DNA from: Polaribacter sp.
Lineage (GTDB): Bacteria; Bacteroidota; Bacteroidia; Flavobacteriales; Flavobacteriaceae
Direction of reading: 5' to 3'
DNA length: 46,060 nucleotides
Assembly: GCA_018608545.1 (NCBI GenBank)
Contig: JABAZI010000062.1
Span: 121,188 to 167,247, forward strand
Shown: positions 25,125 through 33,574 of the stretch, one piece after another
Layout: every line of letters starts with the position of its first letter
How positions within the stretch are numbered: the first letter of the stretch is position 1
The notes under the pieces: model-generated
What the model saw: only the letters and a program-made list of their open reading frames with translations
Told to the model about the DNA's origin: nothing
Database searches by the model: none
Position numbers and translations under genes: made by a program

Positions 25125-25862
25125 ATGATTTTAAGAGCAGAAAATATTCAAAAGATTTACGGGAGTAGAAAAGTCGTTAAGGGAATATCATTGGAGGTAA
25201 AACAAGGTGAAATTATCGGACTTTTAGGACCTAATGGTGCTGGAAAAACAACTTCTTTTTATATGATCGTTGGTATGGTTAAACCAAATTCAGGTTCTAT
25301 ATACTTGAATGATGAGGAGATCACTCAAGATCCAATGTACAAAAGAGCTCAAAAAGGGATTGGTTATTTAGCTCAAGAAGCATCTGTTTTTAGGAAATTA
25401 TCTGTTGAGGATAATATTATGTCAGTATTGCAGTTTACAGACTTATCAAAAAAACAACAAAAGATTAAATTAGAATCTTTGATCGAAGAATTCAACATAG
25501 GTCATGTTCGTAAAAATAGAGGTGATTTATTATCAGGAGGCGAAAGAAGAAGAACTGAGATTGCTCGTTGTTTAGCATCTGATCCAAATTTCATCCTACT
25601 AGACGAACCTTTTGCGGGAGTCGATCCAATTGCTGTAGAAGATATTCAAAGTATTGTTGCACAACTAAAAAACAAAAATATTGGAATTTTGATCACTGAT
25701 CATGATGTTCAGGCTACTTTAGCAATTACAGATAAAACTTACTTAATGTATAATGGTGGAATTTTGAAAGAAGGAACTCCAGAAGAATTAGCATCCGACG
25801 AGATGGTTCGAAAAGTATATTTAGGAAAAGACTTTGAATTGAAAAAGAAGAAGACATTTTAA
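25125..25862 (+). CDS. lptB: LPS export ABC transporter ATP-binding protein
   Basis: 245 aa, single nucleotide-binding domain. Walker A GPNGAGKT is at 35-42, the Q-loop is in 'GIGYLAQEASVFRKLSVEDN', the ABC signature is LLSGGERRR, and Walker B is 'FILLDEPFAGVDP'. LptB powers extraction of lipopolysaccharide from the inner membrane with LptF, LptG and LptC, which are not in this window. The 'YLAQEASVFRKL' Q-loop and 'EPFAGVDP' are LptB-specific compared with other ABC proteins. The N-terminus (MILRAENIQKIYGSRKVVKG) fits the family exactly from the ATG, though that ATG lies 4 nt after a -7 box. Convergent with pssA, with 18 nt between stops. Confidence 0.95.
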   Translation: MILRAENIQKIYGSRKVVKGISLEVKQGEIIGLLGPNGAGKTTSFYMIVGMVKPNSGSIYLNDEEITQDPMYKRAQKGIGYLAQEASVFRKLSVEDNIMSVLQFTDLSKKQQKIKLESLIEEFNIGHVRKNRGDLLSGGERRRTEIARCLASDPNFILLDEPFAGVDPIAVEDIQSIVAQLKNKNIGILITDHDVQATLAITDKTYLMYNGGILKEGTPEELASDEMVRKVYLGKDFELKKKKTF

Positions 25863-25880
25863 GTCAATCTATCAAAAAAA

Positions 25881-26612
25881 TTAAATTTTTAAACTCCTTG
25901 TTTTTCGATAATTAATTATCATGGATAGCAAAACATAAAGAAGAACGATAAGAGGGATTGATAGATACTCTAAGCAAAAGATTAGTAGTAAAGATATTAG
26001 CAAAAATAAATACTTCACAGCGTTATTCTTTACTGAGTATTCTTTAAATTTTAATGAGAATAAAGGCAACTCAGCATTCATTAAATACGTGAGTAAAAGA
26101 GCTATTCCACACAAAAAATAATTATTGGAAATCAAATTTTGTATGAATTCAATTTCAGAAGATTGTTGAATTAAAGGTAACGAAATAACAAACAAACTCA
26201 TTGCTGGAGTTGGCAGACCTATGAAAGAATTTAATTGTCTTGTATCGATATTAAATTTTGCCAATCGATAACAAGCCCCTAAAGTTAAAACTAACCCAAA
26301 AAAAGGTACAAGAACAGATGAGAGGGAAAGATCTAGTATGTTTTGATTTTTCGTTAATAGATTGAACATAATAATCCCCGGTACAAGACCGCTTGTTACC
26401 ATATCTGCCAAAGAATCTAACTGTTTACCTAATTCTCCAGTAACGTTTAGTATGCGAGCTATAAAGCCATCAAAAAAATCAAGAAAAATTCCAAAAACTA
26501 CAAATAGACCTGCTTGAAAAAAAGCTCCCTCAACAGCGTAAATTGTAGCGATTGTTCCACAAAAAAGGTTTCCAAGCGTTATTAAATTCGGAATGTGTTT
26601 TGTTAATGTCAT
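25881..26612 (-). CDS. pssA: CDP-diacylglycerol-serine O-phosphatidyltransferase
   Basis: 243 aa membrane protein with about seven or eight helices. The CDP-alcohol phosphatidyltransferase motif D-G-x2-A-R-x8-G-x3-D-x3-D is complete in DGFIARILNVTGELGKQLDS followed by LAD, near residues 49-71. The N-terminus 'MTLTKHIPNLITLGNLFCG' is typical of class II PssA. It makes phosphatidylserine, the precursor of phosphatidylethanolamine, at the inner membrane. ATG at 26612 is the only sensible start. It diverges from the YheT-like gene across 96 nt; no full-consensus promoter box is seen. Confidence 0.94.
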   Translation of the reverse strand: MTLTKHIPNLITLGNLFCGTIATIYAVEGAFFQAGLFVVFGIFLDFFDGFIARILNVTGELGKQLDSLADMVTSGLVPGIIMFNLLTKNQNILDLSLSSVLVPFFGLVLTLGACYRLAKFNIDTRQLNSFIGLPTPAMSLFVISLPLIQQSSEIEFIQNLISNNYFLCGIALLLTYLMNAELPLFSLKFKEYSVKNNAVKYLFLLISLLLIFCLEYLSIPLIVLLYVLLSMIINYRKTRSLKI

Positions 26613-26708
26613 TAAATATTAATTTATTTGCTAAAATAAGAAATCAAAATTTGTTGGTTTTCGTTATTCTTTATTTTTTTTAGATATTTGTAATTATTAT
26701 AGAACTTT

Positions 26709-27692
26709 ATGCCTGTATTTTCTTCAGACTTTTCTCCTACAATTCCATTTAAGAATGCTTATTTCAATACGATCTATAGAGCGCTCTTCTTAAAAAATAG
26801 TTTCAACTATGAACGAAAGAGAATTACTACTTGGGATCATGATTTCATAGATTTAGATTTTTCTTTGGTTGGTTCAAAAACGTTGGCCTTATTAATTCAT
26901 GGTTTGGAAGGGAGTTCTAAATCTACCTATATGATTTCGACCTCTAACCATCTAAACAAAATAGGTTTAGACACTGTTTGTTTCAATTTAAGGGGCTGTT
27001 CTGGAGAAGATAATTTACTTTTAGAAACCTATCACAGTGGAAAAACAGAAGATGTTGACTTTATTATTAATCATCTACTAGAAAACTATGACTACGAAAA
27101 TATCATTATCATTGGTTTTAGTTTGGGCGGAAACTTAACATTAAAATATTTGGGAGAAAAATCAGGAACTATTTCCCCAAAAATAAAAGGAGGAATTGCT
27201 GTTTCTGTTCCAATTGACATTGCTTCAGCAGAAAAAGAAATGGATAAATTAAAAAACAGACTGTACATCGAGCTATTTTTTAAAACCATGAAAAATAAAT
27301 TATTACTCAAGGCACACAAATTCCCCGAGTACAACTTAAATAAAGATCTTTTATTCAAAGCTACAAAATTCAAACATTTAGAAAAATTATACACGGTTCC
27401 TGTTTTTGGTTTTAAAAGTCCCGAGGATTATTGGAAAAAAGCAAGTTCCAAACCCTATTTAAAGACAATAGTAAAGCCTACTTTACTTATAAATGCAAAA
27501 GATGATAGTTTTTTATCCGAAAAATGTTTTCCATTTGAGGAAGCTTGTAAATCAGAAAATTTCTTTTTTGAAAGAACAGATTACGGAGGTCATGTGGGAT
27601 TTATGAGCTCTTTTAAAGTTGAGGAAAACAATTGGTTAGAGAAAAGAATGGAACGTTTTATCAGAGAAAACATTGAGTTAGAGCTACGCTAA
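26709..27692 (+). CDS. YheT-like alpha/beta hydrolase
   Basis: 327 aa, no signal peptide. The fold is recognised from 'LALLIHGLEGSSKSTYM' (oxyanion loop region near residue 64-80), the nucleophile elbow GFSLGG near residue 136, an Asp in 'INAKDDSFLS' near 262 and the His in 'DYGGHVGFM' near 293, giving a complete Ser-Asp-His triad. E. coli YheT-type proteins are cytosolic esterases of unknown natural substrate. A TAGATATTTG element, not a full match to the -7 consensus, lies 19 nt before the ATG. Confidence 0.87.
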   Translation: MPVFSSDFSPTIPFKNAYFNTIYRALFLKNSFNYERKRITTWDHDFIDLDFSLVGSKTLALLIHGLEGSSKSTYMISTSNHLNKIGLDTVCFNLRGCSGEDNLLLETYHSGKTEDVDFIINHLLENYDYENIIIIGFSLGGNLTLKYLGEKSGTISPKIKGGIAVSVPIDIASAEKEMDKLKNRLYIELFFKTMKNKLLLKAHKFPEYNLNKDLLFKATKFKHLEKLYTVPVFGFKSPEDYWKKASSKPYLKTIVKPTLLINAKDDSFLSEKCFPFEEACKSENFFFERTDYGGHVGFMSSFKVEENNWLEKRMERFIRENIELELR

Positions 27693-27762
27693 ACAATATC
27701 TTTAAAAAACTAAGGTTATTTTAGTATGTTTTTAGATATTTGTTAATGATAATTTTTATCCT

Positions 27763-28842
27763 TTGAAATACAAAATATTAATTTTAATTTTAGTTACTCC
27801 CCTACTTTTATCTGCGCAAGCATTTAGAGGATATTCCAATGAGTTTTTAACTATTGGTGTTGATGCTGCTGGTTTGGGTATGAGTAAAAGTGTCGTTGCC
27901 AGTTCCAATGATGTAAATTCTATTTACTGGAATCCTGCTGGACTAGTTGGTATTAAAGATTATCAAGGATCTTTAATGCATGCTTCCTACTTTGCAGGAA
28001 TTGCGAATTATAATCATGCTAGTTTAGCGCTCCCCTTAAATAAGGAAAGCGCCATTGGAATCTCTATCATTCGATTTGGTGTTGATGATATTCTGAATAC
28101 AACAGAATTAATCGATAGCAATGGAAATATCGATTTTAATAATATCAGTCTTTTTTCTAGTGTCGATTACGCTTTTAATATCGCATATGCGAGAAAATTA
28201 CTTTTGAAAGATGTTAAATTCGGTGTAAATGCAAAAATCGTTAGAAGAATTATAGGTGATTTTGCTTCTTCTTGGGGGTTTGGTTTTGACCTTGGAATTC
28301 AATTTGAGCGTAACTCTTGGAAATTTGGGCTGATGGCAAGAGATATTACTACAACTTTTAATAGTTGGGCAATCAATATCAATGAGTTTGATAAAATTAA
28401 AGATGCCATCACCTTGTTACCTGGACAAAACCAAGAAATGCCAGAAACCACTGAAATAACAAAACCAAAATTACAATTAGGAGTTGCAAAAAGTTGGAAA
28501 ATTGGACGGGATTTCAACCTACTAACTGAAGTCAATACAAACATGCGTTTTACTAAAACAAATGATCTTTTTTATTCTGATGGATTGAGTATAAATCCTG
28601 CAATAGGATTTCAATTAGATTATGACGAATTGGTATACCTCAGGGCTGGAGTTGGGAACTTTCAATACATAGAAGAATTTGACAACTCTTCAACCCTCTC
28701 TGTACAACCTAATTTTGGAGTTGGCTTCAAATATAATGGGATCAATATTGACTATGCATTAACCAATATTGCTAGTGTTGGGAATGCGCTGTATTCAAAT
28801 ATCTTTTCAATTAGAGTAGATTATAGTTTTTTTAGACGTTAA
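27763..28842 (+). CDS. PorV/FadL-like outer-membrane protein, putative type IX system protein PorV2
   Basis: 359 aa, TTG start at 27763 with a signal peptide (MKYKILILILVTPLLLSAQA). The mature protein begins FRGYSNEFLTIGVDAAGLGM and continues 'SSNDVNSIYWNPAGL', the N-terminal plug-like sequence of the PorV/PorQ branch of the FadL-like barrels. Alternating hydrophobic strands follow to a C-terminal 'SIRVDYSFFRR', a typical barrel end. PorV proteins shuttle T9SS cargo at the outer membrane; this shorter paralogue is usually called PorV2 in flavobacteria and its role is not settled. The next gene is 4 nt away, so they form an operon. Confidence 0.85.
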   Translation: MKYKILILILVTPLLLSAQAFRGYSNEFLTIGVDAAGLGMSKSVVASSNDVNSIYWNPAGLVGIKDYQGSLMHASYFAGIANYNHASLALPLNKESAIGISIIRFGVDDILNTTELIDSNGNIDFNNISLFSSVDYAFNIAYARKLLLKDVKFGVNAKIVRRIIGDFASSWGFGFDLGIQFERNSWKFGLMARDITTTFNSWAININEFDKIKDAITLLPGQNQEMPETTEITKPKLQLGVAKSWKIGRDFNLLTEVNTNMRFTKTNDLFYSDGLSINPAIGFQLDYDELVYLRAGVGNFQYIEEFDNSSTLSVQPNFGVGFKYNGINIDYALTNIASVGNALYSNIFSIRVDYSFFRR

Positions 28843-28846
28843 TTTT

Positions 28847-30025
28847 ATGAAAAAAAAATATTTCTTTTTTTTATTACTTTTTTCAATTTATGCTGGACTG
28901 GGTGCTCAAATTAAACTTTCAGAATACGCCGAAGTAAGTATCGTTACTGCCGGACCTGGCAATGAGTTTTACGAAGCTTTTGGTCATTCTGCAATAAGAG
29001 TTCAGGATCCTGTTCTAAATTTTGATATTATATATAATTATGGTGTTTTTGATTTTAATCAACCAAATTTTTACTTAAATTTTGCAAAAGGAAATATGGT
29101 CTATAGTCTGGCTCGTTATAATTTTACCTATTTTTTTGCAAGTTATAAAAATGATAAACGTTGGTTAAAACAACAAGTTTTAAATTTAACTCAGGCAGAA
29201 AAACAAGCTTATATTAATCGTTTAGAAAAAAATGCGTTGTTCAAAAATAAAAATTACCAATATGATCCCTACTTCAACAATTGTGCAACCATATTAAGAG
29301 ACCTAACAAAATCTGTTTTAGGGAATAGAATAGTTTTTAATTCGAATACCTCAAAAGCTACAGGATCCTTAAGGCAATTAACCAACCATGAAATTCATTG
29401 GAATTCATGGGGACATTTTGGTTTAAACCTAATTAGTGGAACTAGATTAGATACAAAAGCTTCTTTTGAAGAATTGATGTTCTTACCTGATTATGTGTTT
29501 AGTTCCTTTAAAAATGCAAACATACTTGTTGGAAATAAGTTAAAAAAATTGGTGCTAAGAGAGGATACTCTTTTAAATTTTAAAGAAAAAGAACCCACAG
29601 CATCTCTTTTAAACCCTTTCTTGTTAAGTTGTATTCTTTCTCTTTTTGGAATTTTTGTCACTTACAAGGATTTTAAAACAAAAAAAAGGACAAAGCTTTT
29701 AGATTTTACATTGTTTTTTATAACCGGAATAATAGGTTGTATTCTAATTTTTCTTTGGTTTTTCTCTAGTCATTCAATAACACCTACTAACTTTAATATA
29801 TTGTGGGCTTTCGCACTAAATATTATTATTTCGTTTTTTATGCTAAAAACACATTTACCTAGATGGTTTCAAAAATATTTGATCATACTGATCCTTTTTT
29901 TAGTTGTAATTTCTATCATATGGCTTTTCAATATTCAAGTTTTCCCATTACCAATACTACCACTAATGATCTTACTTTTTATTAGATATTTATTTTTATC
30001 AAAACTATTGACCTCTATAAAATAG
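28847..30025 (+). CDS. DUF4105-family envelope protein with C-terminal membrane helices
   Basis: 392 aa. A signal peptide (about residues 1-20, ending GLGAQ) is followed by a periplasmic domain of the DUF4105 family, with 'SIVTAGPGNEFYEAFGHSAI' at about 30-49 and 'YDPYFNNCATILRD' near 140-153. The conserved His, Asn and Cys suggest an NlpC/P60-like cysteine-peptidase fold, but no activity is shown. From about residue 260 there are five hydrophobic segments with charged loops between. Function is unknown; the 4-nt gap to porV2 suggests a shared role at the envelope. Its 3' end overlaps the opposite-strand sugar transferase by 21 nt. Confidence 0.8.
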   Translation: MKKKYFFFLLLFSIYAGLGAQIKLSEYAEVSIVTAGPGNEFYEAFGHSAIRVQDPVLNFDIIYNYGVFDFNQPNFYLNFAKGNMVYSLARYNFTYFFASYKNDKRWLKQQVLNLTQAEKQAYINRLEKNALFKNKNYQYDPYFNNCATILRDLTKSVLGNRIVFNSNTSKATGSLRQLTNHEIHWNSWGHFGLNLISGTRLDTKASFEELMFLPDYVFSSFKNANILVGNKLKKLVLREDTLLNFKEKEPTASLLNPFLLSCILSLFGIFVTYKDFKTKKRTKLLDFTLFFITGIIGCILIFLWFFSSHSITPTNFNILWAFALNIIISFFMLKTHLPRWFQKYLIILILFLVVISIIWLFNIQVFPLPILPLMILLFIRYLFLSKLLTSIK

Positions 30026-31381
30026 GACTGTTGTGATTGTTTTAATTATAATTTTAAAGTCCAAAATAATGTTTCTTTGTTTAATATAATATAGATCATA
30101 CAGCAACTTCATTTCTTGTTCTTTTACTGAATTTGCGTATGGGTATTTAACTTGAGCCCATCCAGTCAAACCTGGCCTTATAAGATGTCTTATTTTATAA
30201 AAAGGTATTGTTTCTGTTAATTCTTTTACAAATTCGGGTCTTTCTGGTCTTGGTCCGATAATACTCATATCCCTTCTTAAAATATTGTAAAATTGTGGCA
30301 ACTCATCACACCTAGTACTCCTTAAGAGTCGTCCAAAATTGGTAATTCTTTTATCATTTTTTTTTGCCCAGACCGCACCATTCGATTCTGCATTTACGAC
30401 CATAGATCGTAACTTATAAATTTTAAACACTTTCCCCATTTTACCAACTCTTTGTTGTGAATAAAAAAGAGGCCCTTTATTGGCAAAAAGGTTTACAAAA
30501 AATAAAAACGGCACTAAAGAGAAGAGTATAATAAGACCAATAACAGACAATATAATATCCAATAATCTCAAACTTAAAAGATAAAACCGATTGTGTGAAT
30601 TCTTACTGAAATTTAGATACTTATAAAAACTCTTCTTCAAATTTTCAATTGGAACCCGATACATTATATCCTCATAAAATGCTTCATAACTTACAATATT
30701 AATTCCTTGAGAAAATAACAAAATAAGCTCCCTATTAAGATTCCTTTTGATTTCTGATGGAAAGCCATTTAAAGAAACTATTATTTCAGAAATATTATTC
30801 TTTATAATGGAAGATAGTAGTGTGCCAGAGAACTCATGAAAATTAGCCACATTATCAACTTTTTTATCAGATAAATACCCTTTTATATTATGGATATTAT
30901 CGTCATTAACTTTTATTAGTAAATTTTTTATTTTCTCTGACTTACCAATAAAGAAAATATTTTTAGAATATTTTGTTGAAAAAAAGAACCAGATGTATAA
31001 AAATCTCCATAGAATACCGGGTAAAGAAAGTATCAAAAAAAGACAGACAATTTGCAATCTATTTAATGGTAACTGTGGAGAAATGAAGGGGGTGAAAACA
31101 TAAAATATTGTTGTAAAATAAGCAGTTAAATTAATACTCCTAAAAACGGTATACCTATTATTTGAGGTCGTTAAATTGTATAACATAAAAATTTGACCAA
31201 AGATTAAATAATAAAAAATCAATAGCAGTATCCACCTAAAAATAAAATCGTTTGAAAAAGAAAAATAATTGAAATCAAAATAGTGGGAAGATAAAAACAG
31301 GCCAATGATGATTAATAGAATATCAACAAGTCTTAATAAAACTTTTCTTTCGGAAATATTATAATAGGATTTTGTTATCAT
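30005..31381 (-). CDS. Polyprenyl-phosphate sugar-1-phosphate transferase (initiating enzyme)
   Basis: 458 aa. N-terminal four or five membrane helices (about residues 10-130), a cytosolic Rossmann-like region around 140-250, one helix (about 270-290), and the C-terminal catalytic domain of the bacterial sugar transferase family with 'KGPLFYSQQRVGKMGKVFKI', 'YKLRSMV', and 'RRDMSIIGPRPERPEFV'. It is of the WbaP/WcaJ class: it moves a sugar-1-phosphate from a UDP-sugar to undecaprenyl phosphate, starting the repeat unit. The sugar (Glc, Gal or similar) cannot be told. It is the last gene of the minus-strand polysaccharide locus, 152 nt from its neighbour, and overlaps a plus-strand gene at the end. 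Confidence 0.9.
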   Translation of the reverse strand: MITKSYYNISERKVLLRLVDILLIIIGLFLSSHYFDFNYFSFSNDFIFRWILLLIFYYLIFGQIFMLYNLTTSNNRYTVFRSINLTAYFTTIFYVFTPFISPQLPLNRLQIVCLFLILSLPGILWRFLYIWFFFSTKYSKNIFFIGKSEKIKNLLIKVNDDNIHNIKGYLSDKKVDNVANFHEFSGTLLSSIIKNNISEIIVSLNGFPSEIKRNLNRELILLFSQGINIVSYEAFYEDIMYRVPIENLKKSFYKYLNFSKNSHNRFYLLSLRLLDIILSVIGLIILFSLVPFLFFVNLFANKGPLFYSQQRVGKMGKVFKIYKLRSMVVNAESNGAVWAKKNDKRITNFGRLLRSTRCDELPQFYNILRRDMSIIGPRPERPEFVKELTETIPFYKIRHLIRPGLTGWAQVKYPYANSVKEQEMKLLYDLYYIKQRNIILDFKIIIKTITTVLFYRGQ

Positions 31382-31533
31382 TTTTTTATTTTTTTTACAC
31401 CATTAGAAACCTAATGGAACTAAACATTCCAATAAAACATGGAAAAAACATCAATTTTATCATACTTTTTTATTTGATATACTTTTACTTTTTTTTTAAT
31501 ATTGATTGATTTTTTATTTAAAATTTTAAAACT
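31382..31533. other. AT-rich 152-nt spacer with a 7-bp hairpin
   Basis: The gap between the GT2 gene and the sugar-1-phosphate transferase has no gene. It contains long A/T runs and a perfect inverted repeat, CCATTAG (31400-31406) and CTAATGG (31411-31417), with an AAAC loop, 18 nt before the transferase ATG. On the minus strand the hairpin is followed by an A-rich tract rather than T, so it does not look like a terminator for this operon. Confidence 0.45.
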
Positions 31534-32292
31534 TCATAGGTTAAAGTCGTATTTCTTTATTCCATTATATGCCCAAATAATCATTAAATAAACGGAGGCT
31601 ATAAAAGTTAAATTTTCAATTTTCCTATAAAAACTCCATTGATGAAGAAGTAGATTTTTTTTATTCCTAGATAAAGATTCTTCTCTTATTCTATAAATTG
31701 CCAAAGGTTTTTTTATTCCAACTGCATGATTAATCTTTTTAAGATATTGAAGCCACAATCCCATATCCTGACGATACATTATGTTTGGCATAAAATACTT
31801 ACCTAGCTTTTCAATATCAATAAATGCAGTTAAACAACTGATAGAATTGGTTTTTAAAATATCCATGTATGTAACCTTTTCAGGAACTATAAAGTCTGAA
31901 AATTGCTCTTCTAATGTAATTTCATTACACCTTTTGTAAGATGAAAAAACAAATCCTTCAGATGTTGAAATTTGACTGATTGAGGTACTTAAAAATTCGG
32001 GCAACCACAAATCATCGCTATCTAAAAAAGCTAAAAAACTGCCTTTAGCATTTTTTATTGAATTATTTCTCGCAACGGCTGGTCCAGAATTTTCAATTGA
32101 AAATATTTTTATACGAGAATCTTGGTTAGATAAACATCCTATAATTTGAATTGAATTGTCCGTTGAACCATCATCCGTAATTAACATTTCCCAATTAGTA
32201 TAAGTTTGATTTTGAACACTCACTATGGTTTCTTCAATAAATTTAGAAGAATTATAACTAGGTGTAATAATTGAAACTAACTTAGAATTCAT
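31534..32292 (-). CDS. Glycosyltransferase family 2
   Basis: 252 aa, GT-A fold. 'VSIITPSYNSSKFIEETIVS' begins the nucleotide-sugar binding domain, 'LITDDGSTDNS' the second motif, and 'LAFLDSDDLWLPEF' near residue 89-102 holds the DxD metal site. A long basic C-terminus contains one hydrophobic stretch near residue 233. This type adds one sugar to the growing lipid-linked repeat unit on the cytoplasmic face. The start overlaps the CapK-like gene by 11 nt. The 152-nt AT-rich gap after it has no other gene. Confidence 0.87.
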   Translation of the reverse strand: MNSKLVSIITPSYNSSKFIEETIVSVQNQTYTNWEMLITDDGSTDNSIQIIGCLSNQDSRIKIFSIENSGPAVARNNSIKNAKGSFLAFLDSDDLWLPEFLSTSISQISTSEGFVFSSYKRCNEITLEEQFSDFIVPEKVTYMDILKTNSISCLTAFIDIEKLGKYFMPNIMYRQDMGLWLQYLKKINHAVGIKKPLAIYRIREESLSRNKKNLLLHQWSFYRKIENLTFIASVYLMIIWAYNGIKKYDFNL

Positions 32293-33574
32293 AGTGTAGG
32301 TGTGAAATAAAACTTTTTAATTTTTCTTTTTCTGAATGTAAAATGCATTTTTCTTGAATATCATATTGAATATCTTGACCAAAATATTTAACAAATTCTG
32401 AATCTATTTTCTTTATTTCGATTTGTTTCAAATGTTGTTCAATTCGAATAAAGAGTTTTCCTTTTTCTTTTTGAATGATTTGATAATTTAAACTAATAGA
32501 GTGATGTAAATCTAAATTCTTAAAAATGTAGTAGAATATTAAACTTGGATATATTTCATTTTTACCATAAACTAATTGACCAATTCGTCCAGTGACTTCC
32601 TCTAATATGCTGTGATTTCTTCCGCAGTTACATTTTATTGAATTTGAAGCTAATTTTATGTAGTCTCCTAACCTATAACGTATGATTGGAAAAGATCTCA
32701 TTTGTAGATTTGTGACAACAATTTCATTATTAACCTCCTCTACAATCACACCTTCCATGTTGATATGCATACTACCCGCTGGACATTCAAAAGCAATAAT
32801 ACCAGATTCAGTAGCTCCATATTCACTTCTGATTTTAGATCCAAAAGCTTTAATTACCTCTTTATGATAATTTTTATAGATTTTCTCCGAAGTCCCTTTT
32901 ATAAAAATAATACCTTTTGGTTTGGTTAGACCTCCTTGATTAATAAGCCTTGCAACTTGGTATATCATCGAGGAATAACCATGAATATAAACTGCTTTAG
33001 ATAACTTTTTAATAAAAAATTTTAATTCTGATTTTTGATAACTAAAAACTCGAAATCGATTTTGAAGAAAATCTAAAAAATTAGTTCTTATCTTTTTTTC
33101 AAAAGTATAATTAAACCCCCAAAAATAGCCATTTCGATGCCAAGGGTGCACGTTATACCATGAATAACAGTATTGAGTAACTGCTCTATTAAATGAATCT
33201 GCAGATTCGTCTCTCTGAAAACTTAGAGAATTCCCAGAGCTACCAGAGGTAATAGCTTTAAATTTTTTACCTAACCAATTCGTATGAATAGTTGAATTAT
33301 TTTTAAGTAGATCAGATTTTTGAAGCATTGGAATTTTTTTTATATCTGATATTTTTTTTAAATCATTGGGATTAAAATTATTACTTGTAAAATGTTTTCT
33401 GTAAAAAATTGAATTGTCATATGAATAGTTCAGTAGTTCTTTGAGTTTGAAAAATTGATAATCCTCTAACTCTTTTTTAGACCAATAATGTGTCTTTTCT
33501 AAAAAAGCTAGGTGTTTTCTTAAAGACGGATTCCTTATCGATGACCCCAACGTATATAATAATTTGTGTATCAT
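32282..33574 (-). CDS. CapK/phenylacetate-CoA ligase-like adenylate-forming protein
   Basis: 430 aa from the ATG at 33574, whose first base is shared with the stop of the preceding glycosyltransferase (TAATG); a start at 33595 would give 437 aa with a 22-nt overlap. 'KAITSGSSGNSLSFQRDESA' is the ATP-binding (P-loop-like) motif and 'IRSEYGATESGIIAFECPAG' the adenylation motif of the PaaK/CapK family. 'CNCGRNHSILEEVTGR' is the cysteine/histidine segment typical of PaaK. Proteins like this in capsule and O-antigen loci are thought to activate or transfer acid groups, but the role is unsettled. No carrier protein is nearby. Confidence 0.8.
   Translation of the reverse strand: MIHKLLYTLGSSIRNPSLRKHLAFLEKTHYWSKKELEDYQFFKLKELLNYSYDNSIFYRKHFTSNNFNPNDLKKISDIKKIPMLQKSDLLKNNSTIHTNWLGKKFKAITSGSSGNSLSFQRDESADSFNRAVTQYCYSWYNVHPWHRNGYFWGFNYTFEKKIRTNFLDFLQNRFRVFSYQKSELKFFIKKLSKAVYIHGYSSMIYQVARLINQGGLTKPKGIIFIKGTSEKIYKNYHKEVIKAFGSKIRSEYGATESGIIAFECPAGSMHINMEGVIVEEVNNEIVVTNLQMRSFPIIRYRLGDYIKLASNSIKCNCGRNHSILEEVTGRIGQLVYGKNEIYPSLIFYYIFKNLDLHHSISLNYQIIQKEKGKLFIRIEQHLKQIEIKKIDSEFVKYFGQDIQYDIQEKCILHSEKEKLKSFISHLHYEF

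Noticed and set aside
26681-27742. Shared TAGATATTTG element before the YheT-like and porV2 genes
   Set aside because: The ten bases are identical at 26681-26690 and 27733-27742, but they break the TAnnTTTG spacing and have no TTG at the right distance, so they are not called as promoters.
31400-31417. 7-bp hairpin as an operon terminator
   Set aside because: On the operon (minus) strand it is followed by an A-rich tract, not T residues, and the next gene starts 18 nt later.
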